A stretch of 55,000 nucleotides of DNA from NCBI GenBank assembly GCA_000320545.1, contig ADNK01001197.1, positions 242,501-297,500 of the forward strand, read 5' to 3'. The stretch is from Bigelowiella natans CCMP2755 (taxonomy: Eukaryota; Cercozoa; Chlorarachniophyceae). Under the pieces are notes generated by a model. It was not told the origin of the DNA, ran no database searches, and was given only the letters and a program-made list of their open reading frames with translations. Both the position numbers and the translations under genes were made by a program. Shown piece after piece: positions 1-13,230 of the stretch (position 1 is the first letter of the stretch; each line of letters opens with the position of its first letter).

Positions 1-57
1 CATTGAATAATGAATAACATCATAATTGATAACAACAATCTACTGTGTATCTATTAG

Positions 58-233
58 GCACCTTTCGAGCTATGCAGCAACCTTCGAGTCCTTTATCTGC
101 ACGATAATAATATTTCCAAGGTACTAGTATCATAACAACAACAACAACAACAATAACAACAACAACATATCAGTAATCATGTTGTAGTAGTTGTTGCGTA
201 CTCCTTACACGGGAAGGAAGGGGTTTATAATCT

Positions 234-267
<34 letters not shown>

Positions 268-475
268 ACAATCAACAAGTTGAATGTTGTTGAAGTAGTA
301 GCATTCAATTGTTATGGTATTATTGTTGTTATTGTTGTTGTTGTTGTTGTTGTTGTTGACACGTCATTATTATAAGATGGTGGAACAACCACTGAAAATT
401 CCGAAGGTTACTCATCTATATCTTCAAGTAAGAACATAATATAAATAACACTTGTATTGATTTCAAAAAAGGTAT

Positions 476-513
<38 letters not shown>

Positions 514-699
514 GTTCTCCTACGATGATCCTTGTCGTTGTCGTTTATTCTCTTTCTCTTTCAACAACAATTTATACGAGTGCTATTACTAATAATAATA
601 ATACTTACACACACACAAAGACACAGACACAGACACAGACACACACTACTATTCAATCTAAGAACGCCTACTACCTTGAATTACATCATTCTTCTACAG

Positions 700-742
<43 letters not shown>

Positions 743-1455
743 TTGTAGAAGGGGGGAGGAGGGGACATGGTTGATAATTGTGTGGTAGGTAGGTAGTAGA
801 AGCACAATCAGTAGTTATACCTAATAATGTGTACTATGATGCCTGTTTCAAAGAACAACGAGGTAGATAAAGTAGAAGGACTTCAAAAGGCAGCATCTCT
901 TTCTAAACTGTATGTAACTGCGTGCTGCTTAAAGGGGGGGGGGGGGGGGTAGAGAACAGATGCATGCATGCGCTACTGACTACTACTAGCACTAAATAAC
1001 AATATGATGATGGGTGCTGCTGCCTTGAATAATATATGAGTTGTACATACATGATGATGATGATGATGATGATGATGATGTATACCTAACAACGCATACT
1101 ACTGCTACTACTACTACTACTAATACTATGTTTCTGACCAACCTACGAAGAAGGAAAAGAAGAAGAAGAAAATACCAAAATACCACCTATGTATGATGCT
1201 GCTGTGCCTTTAACTGCCAGAACAACCACCAATAGAAAACCAACCCACCAAATTTCGACTTTTTTTTATAGCAATCAAAGGGGAACAAGAATCTCAACCC
1301 TTTGAAAGGAGTTTTTATCATTATTCCCCAGAGATGTGGGGGGGGGGGGGCTAATTTATCATTGTTTCATGATTACCTCCTATTATTCGTTTGTCCTCTA
1401 TTCTTCCAGCATGATTGTCATCGTTGTGTGATATTGCTTCTACACACCGATATTT

Positions 1456-1492
<37 letters not shown>

Positions 1493-1627
1493 GCTTGAGC
1501 ATTGTAGTTCCTTGTCGGAGTTACATCTTTCTGACCAGAATCTTGAAGATGATTGTGGTAAGTAAGGGGAAGTGGACGAGGTGGAAGAGGAAATGTACAT
1601 ATTCATGTTATCATAATTAGGCGCTGC

Positions 1628-1659
<32 letters not shown>

Positions 1660-1992
1660 TTAACAGTAGTAGCTGATTGTGTTTGTTATTATTATTGTTG
1701 TTATTATTGTTATTATAACAATAACACAACAAAGTAGTAGTTTACCTTTGATGAAACTACTAATGATACTGCTGCTGGTGGTGATGATGATGATGACGAT
1801 GAAGATGATGATGATGATAATACTGCTATTGCTAAATTTGGCTGCCCTATTTATAGTTTTGCCTCCTCCTCCTCTCTGTGTGTTACTCACCATGATGTTG
1901 ATAGGAAAATCAAGCTGCATGGAGATTCCAGAGGCCTCCCTGAGAGCCATGTCGCGTACATTGACGACCCTTACGGTGGCAAATGCAGGTAT

Positions 1993-2027
<35 letters not shown>

Positions 2028-2214
2028 TATTATAGTTATTGTTATCTTCCATGTGATAAGGTTGAGGAAAAGGTCAAGATTTGCAGACCTTATTAATAAT
2101 AATAATAATAAAAATATTAATGATATTACGATTGGGGTTCCTCCTGTACTTATGCTAATCCTCATACTGTGGTGGGTGGGTAGTAGTCATTGTTTAAAAA
2201 TTCGAAACGTAAGT

Positions 2215-2255
<41 letters not shown>

Positions 2256-2768
2256 AGGTATTACCACTTTAGAGCCATTTCTTTTATTGAATTCTCTGGA
2301 AAGACTTGATGCATCTCGAAACAAGCTTGATGACATTAAGGTGCTTACGATCATCATGATGTTCCTTCATCAATTCCCCCACGCTAGTACGCTCTGTACA
2401 CTTTTTTTGGTTTTGCAAATGCAGTAACACAAAGGAAGTGTGAAAATATATAATCTTATTTTATTCTTTGTAAAGATACTAGTACTACTAGTTTTATACA
2501 TACATCTGGCCTCCTCTCCCAGGCTGATAACCAATATATGATGATGACTGGCACCATACGAAGAATCTAATGATGATTTCCATCTGAGATCATAATCATT
2601 GACAGCCGATCAAATGACTCACAGCTGTCTCCGTCCTTCCTCTCCCTTTTGCTGTCGTTGTCGTGTTATTATTCATTGTTATCATTGTTGGTTTGCAGAG
2701 TGTGTGCCGATATTTGGACGGAGCTGTACGCCTTTCCATTCTAGACTTAAGGGGTTAGTAACTAAAGC

Positions 2769-2810
<42 letters not shown>

Positions 2811-3417
2811 TATTTAACAGCACCAGCAGCAGCGATAGTGTTGCTGATTGACTAGTTGTTGTTCCACTAGCTGTCAGACATTATCCATCACCACAACAAT
2901 AGTTGAAGAAGAAGAAGAAGAAGAATAAACCCATCATCATTTACTACTACTACTGCCACTACTACTACTACTAATAATAATAATAATAATAATAATAATA
3001 CAAAGGTAACCCGATTTGTAAGGCTCGTAAATATCGTGAAATGCTTGTCATAAGCTCACATATAGGTACAACGACTGCTCGATTTTACTACATGCTATTT
3101 GATGACAAACGAGCACATCGTATTGACAGAAAATCTGGATGGTAAAGACATCTTGGATCAAGAAAGACAATTTCTGATAGCAATGAAGGCAAAAAGGGGG
3201 GGCAAAAAGGTGGTTGTAATTAATTCTGCAGCATCATGCATGCATGCTTCGCTAAACGGTGTTTTGTTCTCCCTTTAGGCAAGCAGCAAGAAACATAACG
3301 AAAACTCAAAGGTTGTTTTGATTCTTATATTTTACATCGGTTATATCATATGTGTTTGTGTGTGTGTGTGTGATTTAGCAGCAGAAACCAATGTTCCAAA
3401 TCGGCAAAAAATCATGA
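58..3417 (+). CDS. Leucine-rich-repeat protein, 5' partial, many small exons
   Basis: Likely a protein-binding LRR protein; the partner is unknown. Exons read by phase: 58-120, 377-427, 854-913, 1492-1557, 1905-1988, 2187-2208, 2258-2340, 2699-2753, 3006-3065, 3130-3209, 3279-3311 and 3379-3417 (TGA). Each of the first nine carries about one LRR, for example LRVLYLHDNNISK, VTHLYLQ, SLSELHLSDQNLEDD, LERLDASRNKLDDIK and LSILDLR. Repeat spacing is about 22-26 residues. Exon 3006-3065 holds a typical LRR C-terminal cap (GNPICKARKYRE), followed by ENLDGKDILDQE and a Lys-rich tail. Introns are packed with microsatellites. At least one linking exon is not resolved between 913 and 1492, and another around 1990-2186. 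The start lies upstream of the window. SDS22-like or ciliary LRR proteins have similar caps, but I cannot name the orthologue. Confidence 0.75.
477..510. repeat. (AG)n microsatellite
   Basis: Uninterrupted AG dinucleotides inside an LRR-gene intron. Confidence 0.9.
703..741. repeat. (TA)n microsatellite
   Basis: Alternating TA run in the same intron; it also produces the apparent TYR/ILE ORF here. Confidence 0.9.
1459..1490. repeat. (AC)n microsatellite at an intron 3' end
   Basis: The run ends directly at the acceptor AG of the LRR exon that starts at 1492, so it forms the intron's 3' tract. Confidence 0.85.
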
Positions 3418-4420
3418 TTTCCTGCTGTACTTCGGAAGAGAGGGCTTATGTCGCATCCTAGTTTATTCCTCGAATGGTCATAGTTTTGGTGAGGTTGTTC
3501 ACGGCTTAAGTCGTATTATGCATTGATGATGAGATTGACGACGCAGTGTGATCAAAACTGAGCATGCAAAAAATAATGCAATTCTAAAATTTGATACATG
3601 CTAGCATGTGTGCCTAGTGTAACAATAATAATCAATCAATCAATCTATCAATCAATCACACAACTGCATCTAACCATGCATGAGCATAGATGCGCAATCT
3701 AGCAATAATGCATCGCATGTGGTCATGCTAGCATGTCTGGATATTTGCAGCCGGCTGATGAATGCTAGCGTGTCCCGCTCCATGAATCCCATGCTAGCAT
3801 GCGGCTACGAAACAAGAGCAAGTTCATAACTGTAGGTGCATCAGTGGTAAGAAGACTGCTGTGATGCTGTGTCTCTGTGCACATATAACTGCTATAGCAG
3901 ATGCTTCCGAACGACAGCGTGCATGCTATGTGTTAGTCACCGTGTGCAGCATTGCTAGATTGCTCATTAAAAGATGTAGCAAATGATACGTGTAGAAGAC
4001 AAGCACATCTAGACATGCTATGCGCCTTCGATTGTGCAGCTGACATATTGTGTCGTATGATATACGTAAATAGAAATAAATAAACAAAAACCATGCACAC
4101 TTTTTATCTGCTATGCATGGGATCGTAATTGGCAGCTGTCGTCTAGCTGTACGTAGCTGTGGGGCGATAGTGATATATACGATGCCCGGCACATCATTAG
4201 CAATAACAACTAGACAATACATGCCAGGCGCAGGCTGCCGCGACACTATGGGTGCAATACATAGCATGCATGCGTTTTCGGAATTATTTAACATAATAAT
4301 ACGAGAAATCTTACAAATAATCTTTCGCGTAGCATAGCCGGTAGTAGGCAGACACGTAGTTGTTTATTTTAGGAAAGGAGTGCATTGTTGAATTTCATGC
4401 TGAAAATAAAGTGATACATC

Positions 4421-4453
<33 letters not shown>

Positions 4454-4466
4454 GTCATCATCATCT
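3418..4466. other. Convergent intergenic space with CATG/CTAG-rich island
   Basis: This is the tail-to-tail space between the LRR gene and ARP8. From about 3560 to 4340 the sequence is dominated by CATG, CTAG, TGCA and GCATGC words. I see no splice-site-bounded coding exon. ORFs of 122 and 74 codons on opposite strands lack protein-like composition. A (CAT/ATC)n tract lies near 4425-4465. Confidence 0.6.
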
Positions 4467-4812
4467 TTATATTGGGAACGGAGCGTACTCCCTGAGAATA
4501 GATATTCCACGGGAAACGTAGGCGTTTTTTTCAATAACCTAAGGATGAGTGAAAAGAAGCCATTGTTTTTTAATTTGCTGGTGTATGTATGCCTCTTTTG
4601 TTATTATTATTCATATTTAATTACAGAGTAGTAAGTAAGTAAATAAGTAAAAACCATCAATCACCTGGTCTCGGATTGTGTCTCCTAGAGATAAACTATA
4701 AGCTCCTTTCCAGCTTAAGTTCTTTGTCCTTCCAAATTTAGGAATGCTGACATTCACCTTAGAAGAAGATGAATAGCATGAATTATACTGATAATACCAA
4801 TATCCAAATATT

Positions 4813-4847
<35 letters not shown>

Positions 4848-4982
4848 GCTGCTACCTTATTTGCGCCTGGGATTTTGTATGGAAGAGAAGCTACAAGCTC
4901 TTCTTCTAGTGCATCAGACAGCCCTTTCATCATCGCTGATCCACCCACTAGCAACACCTACATAGTAGTACCACATGTAGTC

Positions 4983-5016
<34 letters not shown>

Positions 5017-5316
5017 AACGTGTCTGCTTGGTGTGCGTGCTCAATGGTGTGTATTATTATTGTGTGGGAATAGTAGTAGCAGTATTGTTAGTGATTACAT
5101 GCTTGGCCATCTTAGCTCTAAGCTCCGGTGTTGGTAGTGCGAGGATAGATTGAATGATTCCTTCGTGGATGGGCATTCTGGAATCTCTCTTGGAAGGATC
5201 GATGTAAAACTTACCGAATGGCGACAACAAAGAGGAGGAGGAGGAGGAGGAGGAGGAGGAGGAGGAGGGAGTAGTGCTGGTAGGGGCACCAACTGTAGGC
5301 GCAGCAGCGGCAAGTT

Positions 5317-5347
<31 letters not shown>

Positions 5348-5797
5348 AGATGGGAAATTAGCAGGTGCTTTAGAGGAGAATGAGGACGACTTCGAGGTAG
5401 TGTTATTGGAGAGCACTCCTATTCCTCCAGAAGAAGATTTATGATGATGATGATGATTTCCACCACTACTACTACTACTACCACCACCCCCTTTTGATGT
5501 AGTAGATGTTGATGATGATGCCTAATATATATCCACACATAGATAGATAGATAGATAGATAGATACATCATACGATTTTAAGCAGGAGCGCAGCAGTAAC
5601 AACAACAACAACAACAACAATTTATACGTAGATGAGTTAGTAATGTTGAATGAAGTCTCGAGTAATTCTACACCACCTTTTTTGTTAAATCAGCATGATC
5701 GAGTCCTTTTTGTTTTGCCTTTTAGAAAATTGTATTATTTGAATGATTTGCGGTTGATGTTATGTTAGTATTATGCATCTACTAGTAGTGTTAGTGT

Positions 5798-5830
<33 letters not shown>

Positions 5831-6663
5831 CTCCATCGTGTACTTATAATAGCCAGAATTCTTGAGGAACAAATCTGCAAAAGGGTCTATGATACATCCT
5901 CCTAAGTGAAAACAAGTAACTGATCGATTTATGATGATAATGAGAACTAACGCAGTATTATTGTTTGTATGTAGTATTAGTACTAGAGGGTTGTTGGTTG
6001 GTTGTTCCAAAGAAGATGTATGTATGTATGTATGTATCAGTATGTATGCATTACTACCAATATCAGGTGCTGAAACACGATCATACGGCTTTCTTTCCAT
6101 AAATAACATGGGTTGGAAGAAGGCACGAGGTGCTATTAATGCTGCACTACTCATATTAAATCGATGAAGAAGGGTCATATCTTTGTCAACTTTCATTTGC
6201 AGAATCTAAAAATAGACATACGATTCATTTATTCAATGATGCAGAAGATTTGTACATGCAAACTGACGATAATAATAATAATAATGATGATGATGATGAT
6301 GATTCGTCGTCAACAATATGCATGCATTTGTTCCACTGGGTGTATGTCGTCGTCATCATCGTCATCAAATATTAGTCCTCATCATCATGCCGAATGCTGA
6401 ATGTTGTCCATTGCTACGTCTCCTCCTGCTCCTCCTCCTCCTCCTCCTATTAGCCTGGCTGCTGCTGCTGCTGCTGGTGGTGGTGGTGGTACCTGGCAAT
6501 CCTGCACAGGAAGCTTCATTCCTATGTCTGACAACAGACAATGCTTTTCCTTCACTGCTCGAATCTAATTCAATTATCAACCAACATTAGTTGTTGATAA
6601 ATATGCATCATTCATTCACCCATTCATTCATTCCGCGACCCCCCGCTACACAATGTGTGTGTA

Positions 6664-6698
<35 letters not shown>

Positions 6699-7401
6699 TG
6701 TTGCGGTAATTTTGAAGCAACACCAACCACCTGCGATGCTAGTGGAGGATACTTAGACAAATCAAGATTATCATCATCTTTGAGCGGGAAGTGATGTTGC
6801 TCATCAGTCTTCAGCAGCCAAGCTAATGTCTAAAAGATAGTAGTAGTAGTAGTAGTAGTAGTAGTAGAGAACGATAACGACAACGACGACGACGGTGACG
6901 CATGGATAGAATTATCATTCACAATAATCTGACTTTCATCAGCGTTTTCTTATTATTTATTACGATATTATCATGTGTCGAGATGATGATGATGATGATG
7001 ATGATGACGATGATGATGATGCAACATGTTTACTACTACTACCACTACTACTACGGCATAGCACCACCTCGTCGATGTCGTTGCCTCCATAATCAAGTGA
7101 TACTTCCGTTCTTGGTACAATAGTACCTTTATATATAATGCAGTGTGTGGTTTGTTGCACCAGCTAAAATAATGATAATAATAATAATAATAATAATAAT
7201 ATGGCATCATGAAAAAACCCATCGTGTTGGTTGTTGTTGCTGTTTAGGTGGATTTGATTATGGACATCAAGTGTTCTTTGTAGCTGTCAATAATGTACTA
7301 CTCGTAGGTTCTTACATACCATCTACAACACAACTGATGTGTGTTTTTCCAGCACCAATATCAACAGCACAAGCAGGATGAAACCTGAGTAGAAGTAACA
7401 T

Positions 7402-7433
<32 letters not shown>

Positions 7434-7568
7434 CCCAGAATGGGGCGTGCATCATCTGATCTCATCTGATCTCATCTGATCTCATCATCGTGGTGAGTTA
7501 GCGGCGCCTTGCAGCAAAGCATCTGTGGATCATTGCATCGCATCACAAATATCATCACGCACACACAC

Positions 7569-7606
<38 letters not shown>

Positions 7607-8473
7607 ATACACGTGTGGGCTGTCATTTTCCTCTTCTTTTCATCCATTCATCTTCCCGTGTGTGTGTGTGTGTGTGTGCGCACGCTTGCGCTTGGTCAAA
7701 CAAGTACAATGTACTCGGTTAAATGATGATGGTCATAATGTGTCCCTTCTCTCTCTCTCTCTTTTTCTTTGCTTCACTTCATAATGTGTCCTTTCTCTCT
7801 CTCTCTTTCTTTGCTTTACTTCATATTAATACCCCAGCTCCAAAGCAAGAAAGTACTGCTTCATTGTGTAGAGAAATCTGTTTCCATCAATAATATCACT
7901 ATCACAACAACTTCATCATCATATCTGCAAGTACTAGCAAGCGTTTGTACTACTAGTACTACTACTACTACTACTTCCATTACTACTAGTAGCACCTTTT
8001 CAAAACTCAGATCCTTAAGAAGTACATCGAGAAGCAACGAAACTTCCTTGAGATTAAAACGAGATGGAATTCCTGAATCAAAAGAAGAAACCATCGTTAT
8101 CAAAGGCATAAACTAATCAAAATGATAATATTACCACTAAATTATCATCAATCGATGAAATCACTACTTCTAGTTGTGCTACTACCCAAAATTAAGACAT
8201 ATGACTTCCACTGATCTTGGCGAACCTAAGGATTATTATTATTAGTAGTAGTAGTAGTAGCAGTTGTCACACCCACACACTGTGGTAGTAGTCACAGATG
8301 ATGATGCATATCACCACCACCACCACCAGCAAATTGAGATAATTGTTCAAAGAATAATCGTTGCCATTTCTTTTCCCACTACTAAGGCTTAGTTATCACC
8401 CGGAGTTTTTCCTCTATGCTATACTTGAACAAATGGCAAAATGCATCTCGAACAGACTAAGAAATTATAAATA

Positions 8474-8514
<41 letters not shown>

Positions 8515-8680
8515 ATATGTGTATATATAATTTATAATTGTGTGCTTCGTGGGCATGAGAAACATGTCAAATGCTGCTGTCTGTCTGTCGTATTAAACTC
8601 AACGGATGATACATATCAATCCACAACATGTACTATACCACTATCAATAAACCAAACGCAGTTAGCATAGTAAACAAATA

Positions 8681-8712
<32 letters not shown>

Positions 8713-10312
8713 AAACAAAAATTATCATTAAATTAGTAGCACTGTAATCGGCTCTCATCATATCGTTGATAACCCTACTAACGTACCAAACCACCTCTCA
8801 ACAGCAACTAAGTACATACAGCCCCACCTGGATAGAATGTCCACCAGATACGTTACAAACTCCTCTAACTATAGGTCGGTACCTGATAAAGATGATAATA
8901 GTGATGATGATGATGATGATGATGCAGGTTCAGTGTTAACTTCTTCAATATGGGTGCTACTACATACAGAATGTAGTCTTTATCCAGATTTGCCAATCTG
9001 AGAGCTTCCTCACCTAAAACTGAAATAGAAACATTATATTCCTTCAAGTCATGTACTATTAGATATTGCTTAGAGTGAGTAAATTTCGACCAACAGAATC
9101 CTTTCCTTGGCTCCAAAACCTACGATTCAAGAAATATGATGATGATGATGATGATGATGATGATGCTGGTGATGGTGATGATAATGTTAATGTCATCTCT
9201 CCCCTTTTCTGGATTATTCCTAGTCCTCCTCCATACCTGGAATCTTTAGGTAAAGTTGTCGTGCAGTTTCGATGGTCGTAGACTTCTCCATCTGGCACCT
9301 AAGAATATAAATAGTTATAGTTGCAAATTCATCCCTCCTCCTCCTCCTCCTCCTCCTCCTCCTCCTCCTCCTCCTCCTCCCCTTCTTCCTCCTCTCGGTA
9401 GCATCATCACCATCACCTTGTGCCTCTTCTGGAGATCCTTTTCTAGCGTTCTTCTCACCTGTCACGTAGATGTAGAAGAACAAATAACATCATTATAACG
9501 ACGAAAGAGGGGTGTCTCCTAATATGATTATTCTTTACACCTCTTCGCGCTTCCTTTTACGATTGACAGTTGCCTCCTCCTGCTTTTGCGGTAACAATGA
9601 CGAAGAATAATCTGTTTTGTTGGTTGTTATTTCCATATCCGAATTTCTTGATGTTCTTTTGAATGCCACACAGCATGGTACTTCAATCGGCTCCTACGAT
9701 CACACTATTACATCAGTGATAACTTACCGCCTTGCGATTGATTTATACCTTCATATCAATGTCTGTTCGGCCTATTCGTACGCAAGAAGAACCTACACCA
9801 AACAATGTTGGTAAGGTAACAAGATTCGAGACGTGAGGCTGAATCATTTGTTTGTACCAATGGTTATCACGATACAGGGTTCCTTCTGATTTATATCCTA
9901 TTTTTCGACAAAATAGATCAATATACCAATAAAAGCGTCATTACATCCGTAACCTACGACCTTTAAATCGTTATCGCTTTCTGTTTCGTCGTTATCATTA
10001 CTCGACTTTTGCAAGTGTTGATGTTGGTGATCTGCTGAGAACTTGCTGCTTGGGACTGATGATCGTTTCTAAGGATGTAATAAAGTATTGTCAAACTTCG
10101 TCTAAGAATGCTTCATTTATAACCACCTTATTTTTTTTCTTGGTCTTCTCCTTCTTGTTCTTGTTCTCACTTTTGCTGTCGGAGATGGGCACAGTGCTGG
10201 CACCCTGCTGCTTTTCGTGCTTCCTTTTTTTCTTCTTCAGTCCAACTGTGGGTGAAGATGATACATCGTTGATTCCGTTCCGCTCTTTAGTTGTTGCTTC
10301 TATGGTAGACAT
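4467..10312 (-). CDS. ARP8: Actin-related protein 8 (INO80 chromatin-remodelling subunit)
   Basis: Nuclear actin-fold subunit expected to act in the INO80 remodeller. Exons, 5' to 3': 10312-10127, 10068-9961, 9885-9858, 9792-9749, 9693-9541, 9458-9417, 9298-9237, 9119-9091, 9013-8968, 8882-8828, 8456-8400, 8225-8186, 8072-7996, 7877-7833, 7384-7320, 7126-7068, 6829-6731, 6564-6493, 6205-6058, 5901-5831, 5718-5677 (probable), 5521-5099, 4957-4856, 4757-4665, 4538-4467. About 738 aa. The N-terminus is Lys-rich with NRKRKREE. Landmarks in order: GSSCVRIGR, VGEEALRL, YRPIVRGVCNVS, LHNEAVLSCFGAG, CAVDIGAGKTHISCVVDG, LDYGGNDIDE, VLLVGGSAMM, LSWKGAYSL and LREYAPFPI. The VGEEAL, PI-RG and terminal LRE-APF motifs are ARP8 features. 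The exon at 5099-5521 adds Ser/Gly/His low complexity. Phases agree at every junction except 7833/7384, where one extra G in a G run breaks the frame. Confidence 0.9.
7452..7489. repeat. Tandem decamer, three to four copies
   Basis: The unit ATCTGATCTC is repeated in the long ARP8 intron 7385-7832. Confidence 0.8.
8476..8508. repeat. (AC)n microsatellite
   Basis: Dinucleotide run in the ARP8 intron between exons 8400-8456 and 8828-8882. Confidence 0.9.
9332..9380. repeat. (CCT)n microsatellite
   Basis: Trinucleotide run in an ARP8 intron; it produces poly-Pro and poly-Arg shadow ORFs on the two strands. Confidence 0.9.
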
Positions 10313-10407
10313 TGTTGTTGTCCTCCCTACTAAACTGTGCGCAGCTCCCCCTCCTTCATTCCACCAGTTATTAGTTATGAGTTCAGAACGAAATGACGCG
10401 AATGAAA

Positions 10408-10531
10408 GGTGTGTTTTTAGGTGATATCACCAAAACAATACCTAAGTGAATGTGTGTTTTTAGGTGATATCACCGAAACAATACTTAAGTGAATGTGTGT
10501 TTTAGGTGATATCACTGAAACAGTGTTGCGT
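10408..10531. promoter_or_regulatory. Three 42-43 bp tandem repeats with a palindromic core in a divergent promoter
   Basis: The perfect palindrome GTGATATCAC occurs at 10421, 10464 and 10506. Each copy sits in a repeated block beginning TGTGTTTTTAG and continuing with a GAAACAATAC-like segment. The array lies between the start codons of ARP8 (10312, minus) and the telobox gene (10590, plus), a 277 bp head-to-head gap. Position and symmetry suggest a protein-binding site serving one or both genes. That role is inferred. Confidence 0.5.
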
Positions 10532-10589
10532 AGTATGCTCGGTGGGTTATTAGAATACCTGGTGGTCGTCGCAACCATCATACTCATAG

Positions 10590-11133
10590 ATGAGCATTTT
10601 CTCTATGTCGCTTGTAAGTAATTCCTGGTTTGCCATTGATAACTGTACTTACTAATCGAGCATTTGAATCTTAATTGACACGAACACAGGTGCCTCCCCC
10701 TTCATTCACCCCTTTCTTTCAGCCTCCACAATTAGGAGTGAGTTTGTTTTGAAGATAAATAATCTATGCTCTTCATATGTGAGCATACAATGGTCTACTA
10801 TCAAGTAAAAGAGTTTTTCTAAACACAAATATGAAGGGTGGTTGTCATCGTACAAGACTTTCGACGAAATCGCAGGCAGTGTGTATATTATGATGGAATA
10901 GTGGATTCAAGCAATTAATCCTATCAAGTTAATTGTTCTCACACGTGTCGTCTACAAAACATCCACTACCAACGGTACCATTGTTGTCAAAAAATCTTGA
11001 TACTTCTACAATGCATAAGAATGATTATGTTGTTTCACAGCGTAGTCGTAAACGAATAAGCAAGCAGATGTCTGTGAAGAATACAAGGTAACTGTGTGCT
11101 CGCACAAATGAACGAGCAGGTTATAACAAAATG

Positions 11134-11165
<32 letters not shown>

Positions 11166-12301
11166 GCGGTAGGTTGACAGCGGCAGCAGATTATTCTACA
11201 AGTAGTACTGGAGGAGGAAAATACGACGACGAGCACCATCTGGAATTGCTGCTGCTGGATGATGATGATGATACCACTACTCAAGGGAAACAACGACAGC
11301 ATAATAATAATAAGGTCGTAGAGACCCGAAAAAAAAATGATACGGTTGATCTCTCCCACCATCATCATATTTACGGTCTAATAATAACTTTGTTGATGCA
11401 CTTACTGACAGACTTACTTACTATTGGTAGGTATCCTTTGCAACTCTTGTTGCTTCCTCAATAATAGGGGAGATGGCTACCGTTGTTTGTATCCCTATTC
11501 CTACATCCCCGAAATCTAGGACAGATGACGCTCAAGAAGGATCTGTAGTTGCTGCAGCACTACAAAGCAGCCATTTGTCGTCATCATTGAAGAATAGTGG
11601 TGGTAGATGTAGTATTACCCATCACACTATTCTTGAGACTGTCAAAGAGCAGAAAGAGGAGATGGGTGAGAAGAAGAATAATGCATTATTGAGTCCGAGC
11701 AACAACCGATCTGCTCCTCACCATCAACTGAGCGAGGAAAGGAGGAGGAGGGAAATATATGGTGCTGGTGGTAGTGGACCATACGACGACAACGAGTGTG
11801 GAGGCGGATCGCTTATTGCCGCAAAAAAGTACATAATATTTTCTATTGCTATATTTGAGTTAGTTAAGAATGACTTCGCTCAAATTACAGAAATTTCGCT
11901 TTGAAGACGAAGGTTTTAAGAACTCTTGATGCTCTTCCTTCACACCACAGTGGTAATAATCTCTTAACATTATCAATTAGTTTCTGGTAGATGTTATTTA
12001 TTATTTATTATCATGTTAGTAAATTAATATCCATCAGTAAATAATACAGATGTGAAAAGGGGAGGCAGAGAGGGGAAAGTAGGACAAGGAAGAATAGCAG
12101 CAGCAACAACAACAACAAGCTCTAAACGTAGATACCGCACAGTAAAGGAAGAATCGTCTTCGTCGTCTTTCTCGTTCTCATCATCGTCTATCAAGCGCCA
12201 TAATAGTCTGCTTTCGAGTGGCGCAATTATTGGGAGACTGCAGCAAGAAGTGTCCAAAAAGAGGAGGGGTCGTAGGAGTACAGTTTCTACTACTACTATA
12301 C

Positions 12302-12339
<38 letters not shown>

Positions 12340-12845
12340 GCAATAGCGAGTACTCTCGAAAAGCAGCAGCAGCCGCAACAGCAGCAGCAGCAAAAGCCGA
12401 GGAGGGTACGTACATACCTATACTTACTACTCTCATTACAATTACCTCCTACTCTACTCTCATTACAATTACCTCCTACTGGAGGCTACGTACATACTAC
12501 TACTACTACTACTACTACTACTACAACTATTGCTATTTCTACTACTGCTGCTGCTGCTGCTGCTGGTGGTGGTACTGTTACTCATAATAACGGATAAGAT
12601 TGTAGTATCATTAACCCTCCTCTCTTCTAACTCGCCTTTACTACTCCATAAATCCTACCATCACCTTTCTCTCCTCCTTTTCCTCCTCCTCCATGCTTAT
12701 GCTCAAACTTGTTATTCTTTCACGTTCTTCGACTTGTCAGAAACAGAGGCGAAAGCGGATATTCTGGACGGCATGTGAGGAAACCCATTTGAGAATGGGG
12801 GTTAGGGAGTTTGGAACTGGAAAATGGTGAGTATGGTGGCCTCAT

Positions 12846-12878
<33 letters not shown>

Positions 12879-13194
12879 CTCACACAAATAATAATATTCT
12901 ATCTATATCTACATATTATTTCCAGTTCTTGGGTAGAAACTAGTATTATGTTTCAACTCTTGAATTTTCATATTTGCTGTTATCTATTTTTCTCTGATAT
13001 CATCATCAATGAATTGGTACTAGGGCGAAGATTATTCGAAAATGGCCAATCATATTTAAGAATAGGACCTCAGTTGACCTTAAAGATAAGTGGAGGAATC
13101 TAGAAAGGGGAGATCTCGATATTGTGCGTTCAACACGTTTTTATACTACTACAAATAATACACAACAACACATACAGAGAGGGAAATTATTTTA

Positions 13195-13230
<36 letters not shown>

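Noticed and set aside
532-2427. Many ORFs on both strands with poly-Thr, poly-Ser, poly-His, poly-Ile or poly-Asp
   Set aside because: They are translations of microsatellites; the real coding pieces here are short LRR exons in defined phases.
7452-7489. Regular short repeats considered as a CRISPR-like array
   Set aside because: The decamers are directly adjacent without spacers, in a eukaryotic intron.
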